Under the pieces are notes generated by a model, which saw only the letters and a list, made by a program, of their open reading frames with translations, was not told the origin of the DNA and searched no databases. The position numbers and the translations under genes are program-made. Shown here in pieces: positions 35,801 to 47,760 of a stretch of DNA of 64,000 nt; the first letter of the stretch is position 1; each line of letters starts with the position of its first letter. This stretch comes from Cylindrodendrum hubeiense. Its lineage: Eukaryota; Ascomycota; Sordariomycetes; Hypocreales; Nectriaceae. Location: assembly GCA_014621425.1 (NCBI GenBank), contig JAANBB010000121.1:1-64000 (forward strand), read 5' to 3'.

Positions 35801-37820
35801 GCTTCATTCCTAGCGTCCATTTGGTTGGCCCTTGACTGTGCTACGCCCTTAATCACGAAAAACTCCTCGTAATCATGCCAGAACGAAATCACACACCAAG
35901 GGGGCCGTGCCACCCGGCGCCTCGCTCTCACGGGCCCTCGCCCTCCTCGTTTGGGACATCGCAGGTTTTCCCCGTGTTGGACTTACGAAATAGAAATAGG
36001 ATTTGCTGCTTTTGGAGTCGCAGCCTCCGGTCAGCCCGGGAGCACGTCATTACCATGTAGAGCAGTTCGTCTCATCCTTGTACAAGCTGAGTTGGCGCAG
36101 ACCCGCCATCGGGGAGCATCCTCGCTTGCCGTCTCCTCTTTGAATCCTCCTGCATGGCAGATGGGGCCGTCCCATGCCATGTTTCGGACCGTCGGCGCTC
36201 GTCCGAGGTTCCAGCTTACCTTTGAGAGATTAACTGACCGAAAGGCCTCCCAGGGTGTCATTGCCACCCCATGTGGCGAGAGATCGCTTCACCTTGGGCC
36301 TAGGCCATCTCCATCTGAGGCCATCTCCAAAGCTCCACCACGCCCTGGTCTGACAGCGTCTCAATCCAGGTGGACATTTAATTCGTATTTGTTGGGTATA
36401 CCGGGCAGGCAGCCGAAGCGGCAGCCATTGGCCAGTTGGCGTCCCAATGTTGATCCTTCCATGACGAGACTTGATGATCGATTGACGAATCTGCGACAGA
36501 TTCATGACAACCTCAAACCTCCCAGCTCGTGATGCAGAATCCTGTCACACAACATATCAGCTCGCCTCGGTGAGGGGCCCTAGTCTAGCGCCCTGGGCCG
36601 CCTTGGCCGCGTTTAGGCTGAGGGTGTGAGTCCGCGGAAATCATGCTGCCAAGCGGCATGCAGATCTGCCCAGGCTCACCCCTCCCTCACCAAGACATTT
36701 AGTCATGACCAAGTCCTGGGGGAGGCTGCATATAGCGGCAGTTTGGGTCTAGGCTCCCGGCGCCAGCCCCATGGATCTCTCCGCTGCACCACCGAGTACT
36801 GGTACATGTACCTGCCGAGCCTTTGAAGGGGTGCCATCCCGGCCCCCAGACATGCGACCACCCGGTTTACTGTACCGGGGAGACGGTAATGACCGAGCCA
36901 CCACCTGCAGAAAGCACGTCTTTGCCGTCTTGGTGAATCAAGAGGCTCTTCGTGGCGTCCGGCCACCACGCTTCGATCGCTTGGCAACACACCCTACTCG
37001 GCTTCCGGCACAGATCCCAGCCGCGAGGCCATCATCAACGACGTCCTGACGGCTGAGTTCTTGCCTTCGTGATGAGTCTCCCCCCATCCATATTCTCGGT
37101 AATTGGATCCACCGCCGACGCTCCTGAGAACCTTACCCCCATGCCCGCATGTCTAGCCCAAAGATCATTGGGTCGCGAACAGGTCGGCATGGTAAGAAAA
37201 TGCTTCCTCCATGTCCCCATTGGTGCGATCCACTGCAGGGAGGCCAGGCTAGGTGGTCGAGAGCCTGGTCTTTGTCGGAGATACTTCCCAGGACTCAGAG
37301 TTTGGAATTGCGCAAGGCAGTGAAATGTTGGTCTAGGCGATGGCGTCGAAAGCCATGATAATGATGACAGCTTCGCAAGCAGGAATCAGGTCGACGCGGT
37401 GCAGTTGTGCCGCCAATCTAGATCTGCCACTGCGTCTGGTGGCTGCCACCATGCGTGCCGATATCCCGAGAGGTCTGGGCATCCAAGCCTGTCCCAGACA
37501 GACCCAGGAGCCGTCTCCATCGCATGCTCCTACACGTGACACCCTGCAGGCCGGTTATTGAAATTATGCTCATATTTTGGCTTTCAATTAAGCTTACCAG
37601 TGACCCACCTGTCGAGCCAGCATTATGTATGGTTTTTGAGGTCCATTCTGGGTGCTGCGCGGTCGGGTGTGGTGTTGAGGTGCAGGCTCAACACCAGACG
37701 TCGTTGAAAAGTAGTTGGGTTGCGGTTGGAAATGCATAAAAAACGGCTGCATTGGTTTTTCCAGGGTCTAATTGATCGAATCGGGACGGAATATCTGTGC
37801 ACGCGTGAGTTTGGGCGATT

Positions 37821-38283
37821 TCGGGGAGTTCACGGGGAGTTGCACATCTTCGTCGGGGAGTTCGTGGGTGAAGCTTCGGGGAGTATGATCCTCGGGGAAT
37901 GCATCACTTCAGAGGTCCGACAAACATGCTCAGCGACATGTCGGGGGGATGAACAGAGCATCGCATTCAGGCGGCGAACGAAACGATCAATTGATGAAAA
38001 CTATCTGAATTCTCCCCGACAGCCCATTGACCCAGATCCATCGGAGGCCTGACGACGCGACGGGTCGCCCATGAAGCGTCGCTCACGCTACCAGCCCTGG
38101 CAATGCCAGCAAGTGCGGCCACTTTCCCCTAGATCCAGCGCGGCGGTATCGCTTATTCAAAATCGTACCAGCGCTCCAGTTTAGCCCTGGAATCCCTCGC
38201 GCCAGCTTGCGACCACGAACCGGTACCTCGATTGCCGCGTTGGTTCCTCGCGGAGGAGATGACGCGGTTCGGGGAGTTCACCG
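37821..38283. repeat. Cluster of TCGGGGAGT-type motifs
   Basis: Copies or near copies of TCGGGGAGTTC occur at about 37821, 37832, 37853, 37876, 37892, 37941 and 38268, and one in the other orientation at 38011-38020. Copies at 37821 and 38268 share the 12-mer TCGGGGAGTTCA. Possible regulatory cluster or remnant of a tandem array. Confidence 0.55.
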
Positions 38284-39020
38284 CCCAAAAGCACGGACTC
38301 GCCGCGCGTCTCGATTGAGCAAGTTGCAGGTAGGTGAGTCGTCACGGCAGACGTAAAATTCATCTTGGAGAAACGACATGGTGGGTCGACATTGCGACGA
38401 ACATAGACGCAACCTGGTATTTGTTGGTCATGGGATTTGTCCAGGGTCAGATTGAGCTTGAAACCATGCTCGTGCGCTCTGGTCGACCTGTCTCTAGGGT
38501 AGGCTTGTGCTTGGTGAGTCACCAATTGCTACACCGGAGCGGTCATCTGTGCTGAACTGAATTCCTTTTCAAGATTGTATTATAGAATAAGAAGATACTA
38601 TTCAGCTCAAATTGAAAGTGATTATCGGACTATTCGACGATTTTTGATGCGTAGTGCGCAAATCTACAGTCGTCCTCCCACGAAATTGTGAAAAATGCCG
38701 ATATTTGCGTGTGAATGTTGAGAAAACATGTTATTGCAGTTCCAGGTTGACAGACTTCACTATGCTGCGCACTCCTCCAAATACAACTACCCAGGTAGCA
38801 ATATATCTTAGCGTATAACATAATACCATACTTCATGTAATAGACACTACTGTGGTTGAATTTCCCTATGAAGCTCGTCTGTTACAATTCCAATGGGTGG
38901 ATTCGCCCTCTAACCTCTGACTCTACCATCACAACACGTCTGAGAGGAGGTTCATCCTAGGGACTCAATTGTGATCGATAATAAGCTTCTATCTGCCGCT
39001 TCTAGCAACAAAATCGCGTC

Positions 39021-39058
39021 GCTTGGCTTTGCTTGGCTTTCCTTGGCTTGGCTTGGCA
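39021..39058. repeat. CTTGG simple repeat
   Basis: About five imperfect units of GCTTGGCTTT / CCTTGGCTTG in a row, roughly 360 bp upstream of the macro-domain gene. Confidence 0.7.
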
Positions 39059-39312
39059 GCATTTCCGTTCCGCTAGCGACCACTAGCATACCCAAAGAAA
39101 CTGGAGTTCGGAAAAACACCAATATTCGTTGAGGTTGGATTAATAGGTGCATTCGACAACAAGCCATCACGCCTATTCACCAATTTTCATTGATTTATAC
39201 CTAGGTCGTGAATGAAAACTGTTTCTGCCTGGCGCCATGAAGACCTGTGAAGTGTGCGCCAAATCTCCATTTCCAAGCCACACTCGGTGAGTGAGTCACT
39301 GTAAAAACGACG

Positions 39313-39320
39313 TATATAAA
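39313..39320 (+). promoter_or_regulatory. TATA box of the macro-domain gene
   Basis: TATATAAA about 100 bp upstream of the ATG at 39420. Confidence 0.6.
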
Positions 39321-39419
39321 TCCAATGAACACCGATTGAGCTTCCATTTGTACAAAAGTCCTGGCGATCCTTAACTTCTATCTATAATCTTCGCCCTTCA
39401 GTGCACTCAGCTCATCAAG

Positions 39420-40022
39420 ATGGCAGACGCCGCGTTCAATTTGGAGCAGACCACTATCAATTCCATTAGGTCTCTGCCTCCAGACACTTACCTCATCCAT
39501 GCCACAAACTGCATCGCCGAGTGGGGAGCTGGCATCGCAGCTGAGCTCGCCCTCGTTTTCCCAGCAGCATGTAGAGAGTACAAGAACTTCTGCAACTCCG
39601 CCAAGACCAACGCATCGGCACGATGGCCGCCGCAGACGCTCGCCGGACGATGCTTCATAATCCCACCACAGCAGGCAGATGTAGCCGCCGGTGCCCCTCG
39701 CATTCATATTGTCTGCGTTTTTACCAGCTATGGATATGGGCGGCCAAATGGATCAACCGGGAAGCCGGGAAAGGACAGCACCGGCAAGATATTGGTTCAG
39801 ACCATGAGTGCTCTCAAGGAGCTAAGAGCACAGCTCGAGGCAAAGACGGAAGCAGGAAAGAGTGAAGGCGACAAGGCGGGGAGCGAAATTGTGCTATACT
39901 CGCCGATGTTCAATTCTGGAGCTTTTCGTGTGCCGTGGGAGAAGACAACCGCTTTGATTGGCAAAACCTTTGCAGGCTGGGATGGACGCTGGCTGGTAAT
40001 GGAGCCACCGTCAACACGATAA
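39420..40022 (+). CDS. Macro-domain ADP-ribose phosphatase-like
   Basis: A single exon of 200 residues forming one macro domain. The ligand-binding motifs are those of the POA1/Appr-1''-pase group: HATNCIAEWGAGIA (residues ~27-40) for the diphosphate loop with the Trp-Gly-x-Gly signature, CVFTSYGYGRP in the middle and SPMFNSGAFRVPWEKT near the C-terminus. These proteins remove the 1''-phosphate from ADP-ribose 1''-phosphate, a by-product of tRNA splicing, or reverse mono-ADP-ribosylation. The lysine/glutamate-rich stretch around residue 140 is a surface insertion. The protein has no targeting signal and should be cytosolic or nuclear. A TATATAAA box precedes it by about 100 bp. Confidence 0.9.
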   Translation: MADAAFNLEQTTINSIRSLPPDTYLIHATNCIAEWGAGIAAELALVFPAACREYKNFCNSAKTNASARWPPQTLAGRCFIIPPQQADVAAGAPRIHIVCVFTSYGYGRPNGSTGKPGKDSTGKILVQTMSALKELRAQLEAKTEAGKSEGDKAGSEIVLYSPMFNSGAFRVPWEKTTALIGKTFAGWDGRWLVMEPPSTR

Positions 40023-41179
40023 GTATTAGGATGCTCGGAGCGTTACGGTTGAGAATTTGGAAGACATCACTGGAATTAAGGATTTTAGAGACTTTTACAA
40101 TAAACCATGGTCGTGGCACAGGTATAGCTGATTGTACCGTTTCACCCAGGCCGTTGACCTGCTTGAGCTAACGCTGTCCTACACACCCAATGAATATCTG
40201 CAACCTAAGTGTCAGCACCTAACCAACAAAGTTACAATGCGATGCTCTCACGATCTCCCCTCCTTCAAACTTGCGACATCCCCGTTCATCAGCTACCATG
40301 GCCACCGGTACTCAGCTCCAGTCTCTTTGTATGGCTCAACTGCCTAACGAGGCGCGGGTTGCTATCTGCTTAAGATATTGCGAATGCGCGGTTTCCGCCA
40401 ACACATCATTTGACACCTTGGCGAGTGGATGAAGCAAGATTGCGGTATAGGAGGTCCCTTTTTTTGCCGCTGGGAATGTACCCTGGAGATTTAGTTAGAA
40501 GTGAAGACAGCCATCTCTTGACTTCCTCTACCAAATCCAGTTATTTATCTCATGTGACGCAAATGTCCAAACCTTGAACAATTTCCTAGACGAATTCTCA
40601 CAATGCCAATACTCAGCCCAGAAGTGTTTGGAGGTCTGGGCTCTTTAAGATGCCTCTGCAGCGTTACTCAAGCATCTCTGAGCCTCATCTCACTTTGAAG
40701 GCATTCAAGAGCCTCTCAATCATACTCAAATAGACAGTCTAGGCCTGTGAGTGAGAATGAGGGGACCAACTGTGAGATGACCGCGGAAAAAGCAGTTCCC
40801 TAAATATTGGATGGAGAATCTCTTAGGCGCCGTGTCTATATTGAAGAAAAACACAGCTTAACCTCTGTAACGTGGATTTTCATCATAGAATTGACAACAA
40901 AATAGCTCTAAATGTCATCTCAAGTCTTAATGTTCCTAAATTAACCAACGACGGGGATTATTGCACCATACAGACTAACAAGGGCGTTATCATCCCCACT
41001 CATAAATAAGAGTCATGTCCCCCGCTCATAAATTAGGAGTCACATTGTGCTAACCGATATTTAGCCCTGTGCGCTTATAGACGGGCCGTTTTGCGACAAT
41101 GACTGAATGAGTCAATTGTGCCAGCTTCATTACCGCAAACCTCTTGTCCGATTAAGTTTCATTGGGGATAGAACTCAAC
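40023..41179. other. Intergenic region
   Basis: About 1.15 kb between the macro-domain and GNAT genes. It contains the duplicated 25-bp unit listed separately. No gene is recognised. Confidence 0.5.
40994..41045. repeat. 25-bp tandem duplication
   Basis: Two similar units side by side: CCCCACTCATAAATAAGAGT at 40994 and CCCCGCTCATAAATTAGGAG at 41020, each ending in TCATGT or TCACAT. They lie about 140-190 bp upstream of the GNAT start. Confidence 0.7.
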
Positions 41180-42345
41180 ATGTCTAGCAAATTATTTACC
41201 TACCACACCGTTCCAGATGGCCTATTGCAACTTGTCACGGGCCACCTGCCGTTCTCGCTGCCCCTTCTAAGGCGACTTCAATATACGTCGTTCAAACACG
41301 GATTAACCCCGACATCCAGAATCATCTTCGTTTCTGATACTGGCGAAATCGGCGATGGGCTTCCTCTGCCAAAAAGATTTACGGTGGTTTACGTTGATGT
41401 TGGCAGCGATCAAAACACACAAACGTGGATATACTCGACCTTAGAGGACCAGAAGCAATTGGACGCAGACGATGAAATACTGTATGAACAGCAGCTCAAG
41501 CTGGTTGTGGATGAGATAATCCGCTTGGCCAAGGAATATGGCCAAGAACTAGTACATCCTGGTGCCGTGCTCATTGGAACTCTTCACACAAGCGTTCGCG
41601 CCATTTTGGAGAGGACCGGACGAGTCACCGGAAGGAAATCGGGACTCTACGACAAGTGGCTCTTCAAGGTCGAAGACATACCGGACAACGGATCACAGCT
41701 CCCAGACGGACTGCATTGGTCCCCGGCCTCGTTGGAGGACTGTAAACTTGCCATCTTGCGCTCGGATATCCCACGGACAGCGTCAGACCGCCTTCGATTA
41801 TTCTGAAACACCAGTGACCACGTATACTAATTGGTACTTTGATGTAGGGAAAAACTGGCTCAGTTCCCAAGTTTGACTATTAAACTCGAAGACGGGACGC
41901 CAATCTCGTGGGCGTTTCTTAGTAGGTTGCCGCCGAGATCAGAAAATTGCGGGTTACTAACTCGAATATAGGTCCAGATGGATCGTTGGCCAGCCTTCAT
42001 TGCGAGGTATGCTGCTCTTCCAACCCTTCGGCTAGGCCGGGAAACTCATAATCGCTTCTAGGAACCATACCGGCGGCGAGGCTTGGCCAAGATATTGGCT
42101 GCTAAGCTTTTCCGGGAGCGAACATATGACTACGGTGATGATGGGTGGTGTTCTGCTGACGTAGCGCCGGATAACGACGGTAGCCGTGGCATGTGCAAGC
42201 GCTTGAATGGAAAGCAACACTGGACCTTGTCGTGGTGAGTCACAACGGAGTTAACCCACCGATAGCGGACCTCAACTGACTCCATGTTAGGGTTCTCTTG
42301 AATGTTAGAGAGACGCTGTCAGGAGAAACGAACGGAGGCAAATGA
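41180..42345 (+). CDS. GNAT N-acetyltransferase (FR47-like)
   Basis: Five exons (41180-41781, 41848-41921, 41972-42006, 42062-42234, 42291-42345) encode 312 residues. The N-terminal half (KLFTYHTVPDGLLQLVTGHLP...) is a helical domain. The C-terminal half is an acetyltransferase fold: TIKLEDGTPISWAFLSPDGS, a small third exon with LHCE, then the acetyl-CoA pyrophosphate loop PYRRRGLAKILAAKLF, and SADVAPDNDGSRGMCKRL. This layout matches the FR47-like GNATs that include glycine N-acyltransferase-like proteins; the substrate is unknown. All junctions were checked to be in frame, including the 66-nt first intron with TACTAAT branch. The last intron is optional: without it a stop (TGA) follows immediately at 42236 after TLSW. 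Start: the first ATG is at 41180. Confidence 0.85.
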
Positions 42346-43741
42346 ACGGGACACCGAATAGGAGATATGCGATTCTGGTTCCACTGGGTTCAAATTTTCT
42401 GAAAAGCAAGATGTCCTTGTAGACTCCTAGATCTATTTCTTGTGCATTTTGTCTAATACACGTTGCGAATCTCAACTTGGATTTTATTTCTAGTGCATGA
42501 AACTGAACTGTCGCCGCTTTATCTTAAAGCTAGTGTGAGCACGGAACGTGTGGATACGGTCCGGATAGTGAGCCTCTTCTGTCGGTATATCTCTCTTTCT
42601 TACAGTCCCACACCGCTTTCAATCGAAAGGAAATCCAAAATTGGGAACAACTTGCAGGGATAGTCTTGCTCCATTTCACACGTCGGCAGAAACGGTAAGG
42701 AATCAGTAAGGCAGCTTTTCTGGTTTTAGACTCCACTCGGAGTTTATCCCAGATTGAGGCTGAATTAACAAGGGACCACCTGGTTGTTGCACAGCCACTG
42801 AGCCGGTACTTCCGTGCCGCCGCTGCCGTTGAATCTGATTGAAATCCCCGGTAATGCAGACTGATATGTTCCATTACAGCCACATGATGATACTCAATCC
42901 TCAAAATGCGAGGCTTCCCGTACTAATGTTCCAATCCGGTGGAATCGGTCCTGGTTTCCAGTTTTTAGCACAATAAGATAACAGTGCTCTCTCTGCCCAT
43001 TCCTAACGACCCAATAGCTTCCTGTATAAAAGCCAACGGTGAACCCATTTTTCATGTATGAAAAATTTCGAACATTATCGTCTCCGTTCTATTCATTTCT
43101 CGTGATCCTCCTACCATGCACGAAGAAATCCTTCCGCGGCATTAAGTAAAGCTCAGCCTCATGCTGCTCAACGGCCCCAAATCCAAAAACTGTTAGATGC
43201 CCGCTTTCCATATTGAGTTAGCTGTGCGAGATGTCTTACTCTGAGCCTCTCAAATTTCCCAACTGCGCATAAGAATTGGGGGTCCAGCAGACAGCACACT
43301 CCGGCGCATAGATAAGATGAGCCGAGAGTATTTTGCATACCCCGAATTTCCCGCAAGGCTGAATATTTGGGGTTTTGCTCTAATTGTAGAATATTTACGG
43401 GGCCTCTGCCTGCGGAAAACAAAGCACGGCTGTCGAATGTGCCTTGTGCGTTGGTCGTGCCCACTTAAAACCCCGGCAGTCGTTTCGCAAGTGTTCATGG
43501 GTCCGAGGCTCATTCTAAACTTTAGTCTCGATTTGAAACAGCAAGTGAGTTTGTGTAGATGGACTGCTTGTGGATTCCTTCTCGTCTTCTTCTCATGTCT
43601 CCAGATCAAGGCAAACTCGTATTGAGCTTAACCTTTTGTATAGTCTCCAAACCTTGCGCTGTAGTGTTGTCCTCCTCTCGTTCCTGTGTCACACTGCCCC
43701 GGCTTCATCTCTGAGTAGATTCAAATACCCTCTTTTGCATC
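42346..43741. other. Intergenic region
   Basis: About 1.4 kb. A TATAAAAG-like sequence occurs near 43024. Short minus frames at 42530-42904 and 43168-43609 have no recognisable domain. No repeat or RNA gene was seen. Confidence 0.5.
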
Positions 43742-46463
43742 ATGAATAAATTCACACTGTCTGTGCTGGCTCTGGGAGGTGTTGCGTTTGCGGCTGACTG
43801 TCAGCAAGCTCGTCAAGATGGCGATCCCACGGGCAGCCAGATTGCCACCGCTCTGACGTCGAACTCTCTGCTTGATACTGTCTGTGCAGGCACCTGGCGC
43901 ACTGGAGACGATGAAAAACTGGAAAACACGTGGAACCATGGATGTAAGTACAGATAACCAACGCTGCCTGTCACTTAGGCTAAAACAATCTACCGCTAAC
44001 TCCCTCCGTCAGCCATCGTCTACTCTATTACAAGAGAGGACAATACGAAAGATCTTACCCACTGTCAAGAAGCATTCAATAATATCATTGACCAGTGTAT
44101 TTCCAATGACAACTATTGGAGCGGCAGCTGGAGTTTGGATGGCGAGACCTATTCAATCTCAAACAGCGTATACCCAGAAAATGGGCTTGCTTCTACAGAT
44201 GATGGAGGCCCTCAGGCGAGTTCCACTATAACTACGTTCGCAACAAGTACAACAACTATCGACGGGCTTACCACCAACTCGGAAACAACCACGACGATCG
44301 ACGGACATGTCACCATCCTCCCAATCTGGCTTGTTGGTCCTGGCATTGGAATTATTCTGATTCCAGCAGCTGGTGTCGCTGCCGGTGTCCCAGTCCCTGT
44401 ACCTGCTGGATACCCAACCCTTACCATCGGGGATGATGGCAAAGCACATACCTCAGACTCCAGCTCAGATGCGAACCAGTCTGATCCCACCTCTATGGTC
44501 ACATCCACAACCACCACTTCGGCGTGTGAGTCTTGCACCACCTGTGCAGACTTTGACATTCTTGGCGAGTACGCAGTCATTGAGGATGATGGCAATCCAG
44601 ATGTGGCAGCCATTGACCCGACGGTCTGGGCCGCTCTTTCGAGCCAATATCCCCTATTTACAATAGCAACAACGACAGCTGTTGAGGCCCCATCGATGGC
44701 TGCTGCGGTGGCTACTCAGCCTGCCAACCCTATCGATGAGCCTACCTGTGCCGACGCCAGTGATGACATCGACGATGATTTGGCTAAATGGACATCAAAA
44801 GGCACCGGAATACAGCTGAGTGATGGCCAACACAAAATCAATGACATTTTGTACATGCTACGCACAGTGGTATGTGACGGCTCCTGCTCAGTGCCGAGTG
44901 AGATCGATTCCAAATATGTGGTAGTATACCAAAAGGATGGCCTCTGTGAGATCTCTGTTGCGGTATCTGCTACATCTGAGCTATTTGTCAGCCGTGACAC
45001 ATGGCCAAGCAGTGGCCCTGACTTTGATACAATCTGGCAGCAATGTTGGGATAGTACCGACAACATTATCCAGAAGTGTGTCAAAAACGATGCGAAGACA
45101 GGTTGGTGGAATGGAAATCACGTCTACCAGTTCTACAAAGCCGGAGCACGTCCGCTCAATGATCCAGAGGCCCACCATACCCAGAATGGGATGTCTCTTA
45201 ATAGTTACATCATGCCAACTACGGAGGGATTGAGCTGCAGCAGTGATTGCTGCTCAAATATCCCAAATGGCGACTGGTGTATCGCAAACTGCGGTGGCAT
45301 ATGCCGTCGAAACAACCGACGGAAACCGGCCAACTCTCATTTAGCGTCTAGTAACATCAAGCGAAAGATTGACGCGGTTACTGATATTGGGGGCTGCCAG
45401 ATCACTTACACATACCCCAATTATCCTAGCAAGTCATCTGCGCAAGCAATATCAGTCGTTAATAAGTGGTTTGACAGAGACAACTCTGTCCATTGCGACA
45501 ACCCTACACTTAACCAATTCCGAGATGAACAGACTGGTAGTCAATACGAGAGTGAGTTGGCTATAATTAACCCAGGTTCGCTATTCTAAGCAACTAATTC
45601 GAATGCAGCTGAGCATGTCTTTGAGAAACATATCATCAAATACTTCTTCTACCACCTCCTTGGCAATGGCGCCGTTGACCCAGTCGCCACTTGCGCCGAT
45701 GTGCAGACGGTTTTCACCAATACTAACGCAGTGCCGAATAATCTGGGCAACAATTTCATGTCTGTGCCAGCGGCGCAGCAGCTTGCGAGCGCTGTATCGT
45801 GCAAAGGGGGTCGATTGTGTCCTGCAGACCGGTCCTCTGAGTTTTTCCTACTGCGCAAGGAGGTCAACGGAGCGAAGAGCCGCGTTTTCGCCGGCTACCA
45901 ACCCACTGGATCCAGTATGAAACTACCCAGTTGTTCTGACGAGATGAGTTATTTGCAGATACAGCAGCAGATGATTGACGTGGCCCTGGTGTTCAAGTAT
46001 ATGAACACACAGGCTGTATTCGATTCCTTTAATGCAGTTCACCTGCGCATCCGCGAAATCATGTAGGGAATCCCAGACAGCCCTATCTTATCCCTATGAT
46101 GTACGAGATGTTAACAAATGGCATTCTAGGGCAAATCTCGATGCGGATGACCTTGGCTCGAGAACACCACCACGACACCTCGACCAACAGTTCTGGTCAG
46201 GCGGCAGGCCCACGTGGTTAGCTGCATATGACAGCTTCATTCAGAGGTTTATGGAAGATTCGGATCTTAAGATGCTTCCGTGGCTTGACACTTGCAGGAC
46301 GACATACAAGACGTTGGTCAATGCGTCTACAAAGAGTCAAGGGGAGAAGAATGACTTGCTAGAGATCATAGAGAAATATGGCTCTGGTATGGACGCATAT
46401 GCGGACGATACGTTTGATCTGCAAGTAAGTGTATGGGGCTCAGTTATAAATAGATACACATAA
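43742..46463 (+). CDS. Large secreted Cys-rich protein
   Basis: Four exons (43742-43943, 44013-45551, 45609-46062, 46130-46463) encode 842 residues in phase. A signal peptide (FTLSVLALGGVAFAA) precedes an N-terminal domain with conserved Cys and YSITREDNTKDLTHCQEAF, then a Thr-rich linker with hydrophobic segments (LPIWLVGPGIGIILIPAAGV). The C-terminal half has many Cys, a CCSNIPNGDWC patch, KKxxxKR-like basic runs and a region (TEHVFEKHIIKYFFYHLLG ... VFKYMNTQAVFDSF) that resembles the C-terminal part of killer-toxin-like subgroup C GH18 chitinases. No GH18 catalytic DxxDxDxE motif is present, so it is not a chitinase itself. The end is uncertain: a GTAAGT donor at 46425 could join to an exon at 46544-46717. 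Likely an extracellular or wall-associated protein of unknown role. Confidence 0.65.
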
Positions 46464-47760
46464 GGGGGACCAGTACATCTAGATCGAATACGATCAGAGA
46501 TTGAGTTGTTATCATTGGAAATTGTTTTTCTGTGTATCATTAGAGCACATCTTCAGTGTTCTTGCATTACAGATCTTTCGTAATAGCCGAACTTCCAATC
46601 TCATATACAGAAGCCACTGATCGCGTCAGGATATTCCGCGGATGGAATGCCAAGCGAGGTGACACCGTTTCAGTCAACCTCGGAACCATGAACCGCCACG
46701 TTTACCACCACGATTAGCCTATAATACATCCGCAGAGCTCGCATTTTGTGGGAGATAGTGGGGTTGTCGGGTATTTGCACTTCGAGCTCCTCAATGTTAC
46801 CCTTATCATTGTTTCTCCTAGCCCACTCGAGTGGTTTGCAAATAAAATATTCATTATCATCATCGGAATTTGAGAGGGCACCATACTCAAGAAGCAGCTT
46901 TAACACAACGTGTCTTCGATTCTTGACCGATTAAGTATTACTACGACAGCATTTAAATCCGGCAACTGCTAGCTTGACGGATACATTCACACCTTGAGTT
47001 CATGGACGGAATCGTCGAGCAAGGTAAGCTGGGTTCGAACATGAGACGGCACAATCAAACCCTTGGGATTTCCGCAAAATTCAGCCAAAAACGGCACTGG
47101 AGACAATCTCGGAGGTGAGTTTGGATTCAGATGCAACCATATTTCGGCCCCGTGGGACGCTTCTGGGTGATGCCGGATACGGTCTCAGATCTCTGTCTGG
47201 ATCCTACGCAATGTCTCAGATCTCGAGGGAGCAGCAAACAAGCGTAGAGAATGAAGAATACGACAGTGCTTTGAGCAACAACTGCGAAGAATTAATCCAA
47301 TATCGAAAAATATTCTATCTCAATCAAGGCATCACCTGGGTCCTTTCCCAGCAACTTCAGAGATCGGCGTCGCGGCGGTGCGGTCCTCAAATTCAAGGGG
47401 CACCGCCATCTACAACGGCACGTCTTATCTCTAAGAACCAAGATAATTGGAAAGAGAGTAAACAAACGGACTGGAAAGGACATATCTTTTACTGCAGCTG
47501 ATCACTAGGCTAAGTGTATCCGCAAGTTTCCGTGGGTTGATGCGCTCGGCTAGGCGTGCCCCTCATCATATTTAGCCATCAGCGGCCCACCAACCACGGG
47601 CCACCAACGGCTCGCCGCGTTTCCGTTTTCATCGACAGCTTCGCTTACAGGGCATAAGGGGGCTTGTACTTGCCAACTCAAAAACCAAGCCCATCCCAAC
47701 TCGCCCTCGGTCTTAGCCCTGTCCGTCATTTCCCTCCAGCACCAACAATCAGGCCTCACG
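46464..47760. other. Intergenic region with relics
   Basis: About 1.3 kb between the Cys-rich protein and the F-box gene. It contains an ankyrin-like relic on the minus strand (listed separately) and a plus frame of 128 codons (47115-47501) with no reliable match. The last 200 bp probably hold the F-box gene promoter. Confidence 0.45.
46780..46930 (-). pseudogene. Ankyrin-repeat relic
   Basis: On the minus strand VVLKLLLEYGALSN is followed by KPLEWARRNNDKGNIEELEV, the consensus of one to one and a half ankyrin repeats. Upstream the frame breaks and no start or neighbouring repeats remain. Looks like a fragment of a decayed ankyrin protein gene. It overlaps the possible extra exon of the upstream gene. 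Confidence 0.4.

Larger units (their letters stand above)
32825..39419. other. 6.6-kb gene-free region, GC-rich
   Basis: The start presumably contains the sulfate permease promoter. Beyond it many medium-length frames (up to 228 codons at 33179-33865 and 193 codons at 35951-36532) overlap on both strands. Their translations are compositionally random with no recognisable domain, as expected for GC-rich non-coding DNA. There are short TG repeats near 34009-34030, a cluster of TCGGGGAGT motifs at 37.8-38.3 kb and a CTTGG repeat at 39.02 kb. A long non-coding RNA or a long 5' leader cannot be excluded. Confidence 0.45.

Noticed and set aside
35951..36532. 193-codon frame as a real gene
   Set aside because: No domain and no promoter or splice support; similar frames occur antisense.
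33551..36810. 15-bp match GAGTACTGGTACATG at 33554 and 36794
   Set aside because: About one to two such matches are expected by chance in a 64-kb window.
41770..41850. Apparent frameshift in the GNAT gene
   Set aside because: On recounting, the 66-nt intron 41782-41847 restores the frame exactly.
47115..47501. 128-codon frame with LLGDAGYGLR, recalling HARBI1-type transposase
   Set aside because: Only one short motif fits; no other catalytic residues and no terminal repeats.
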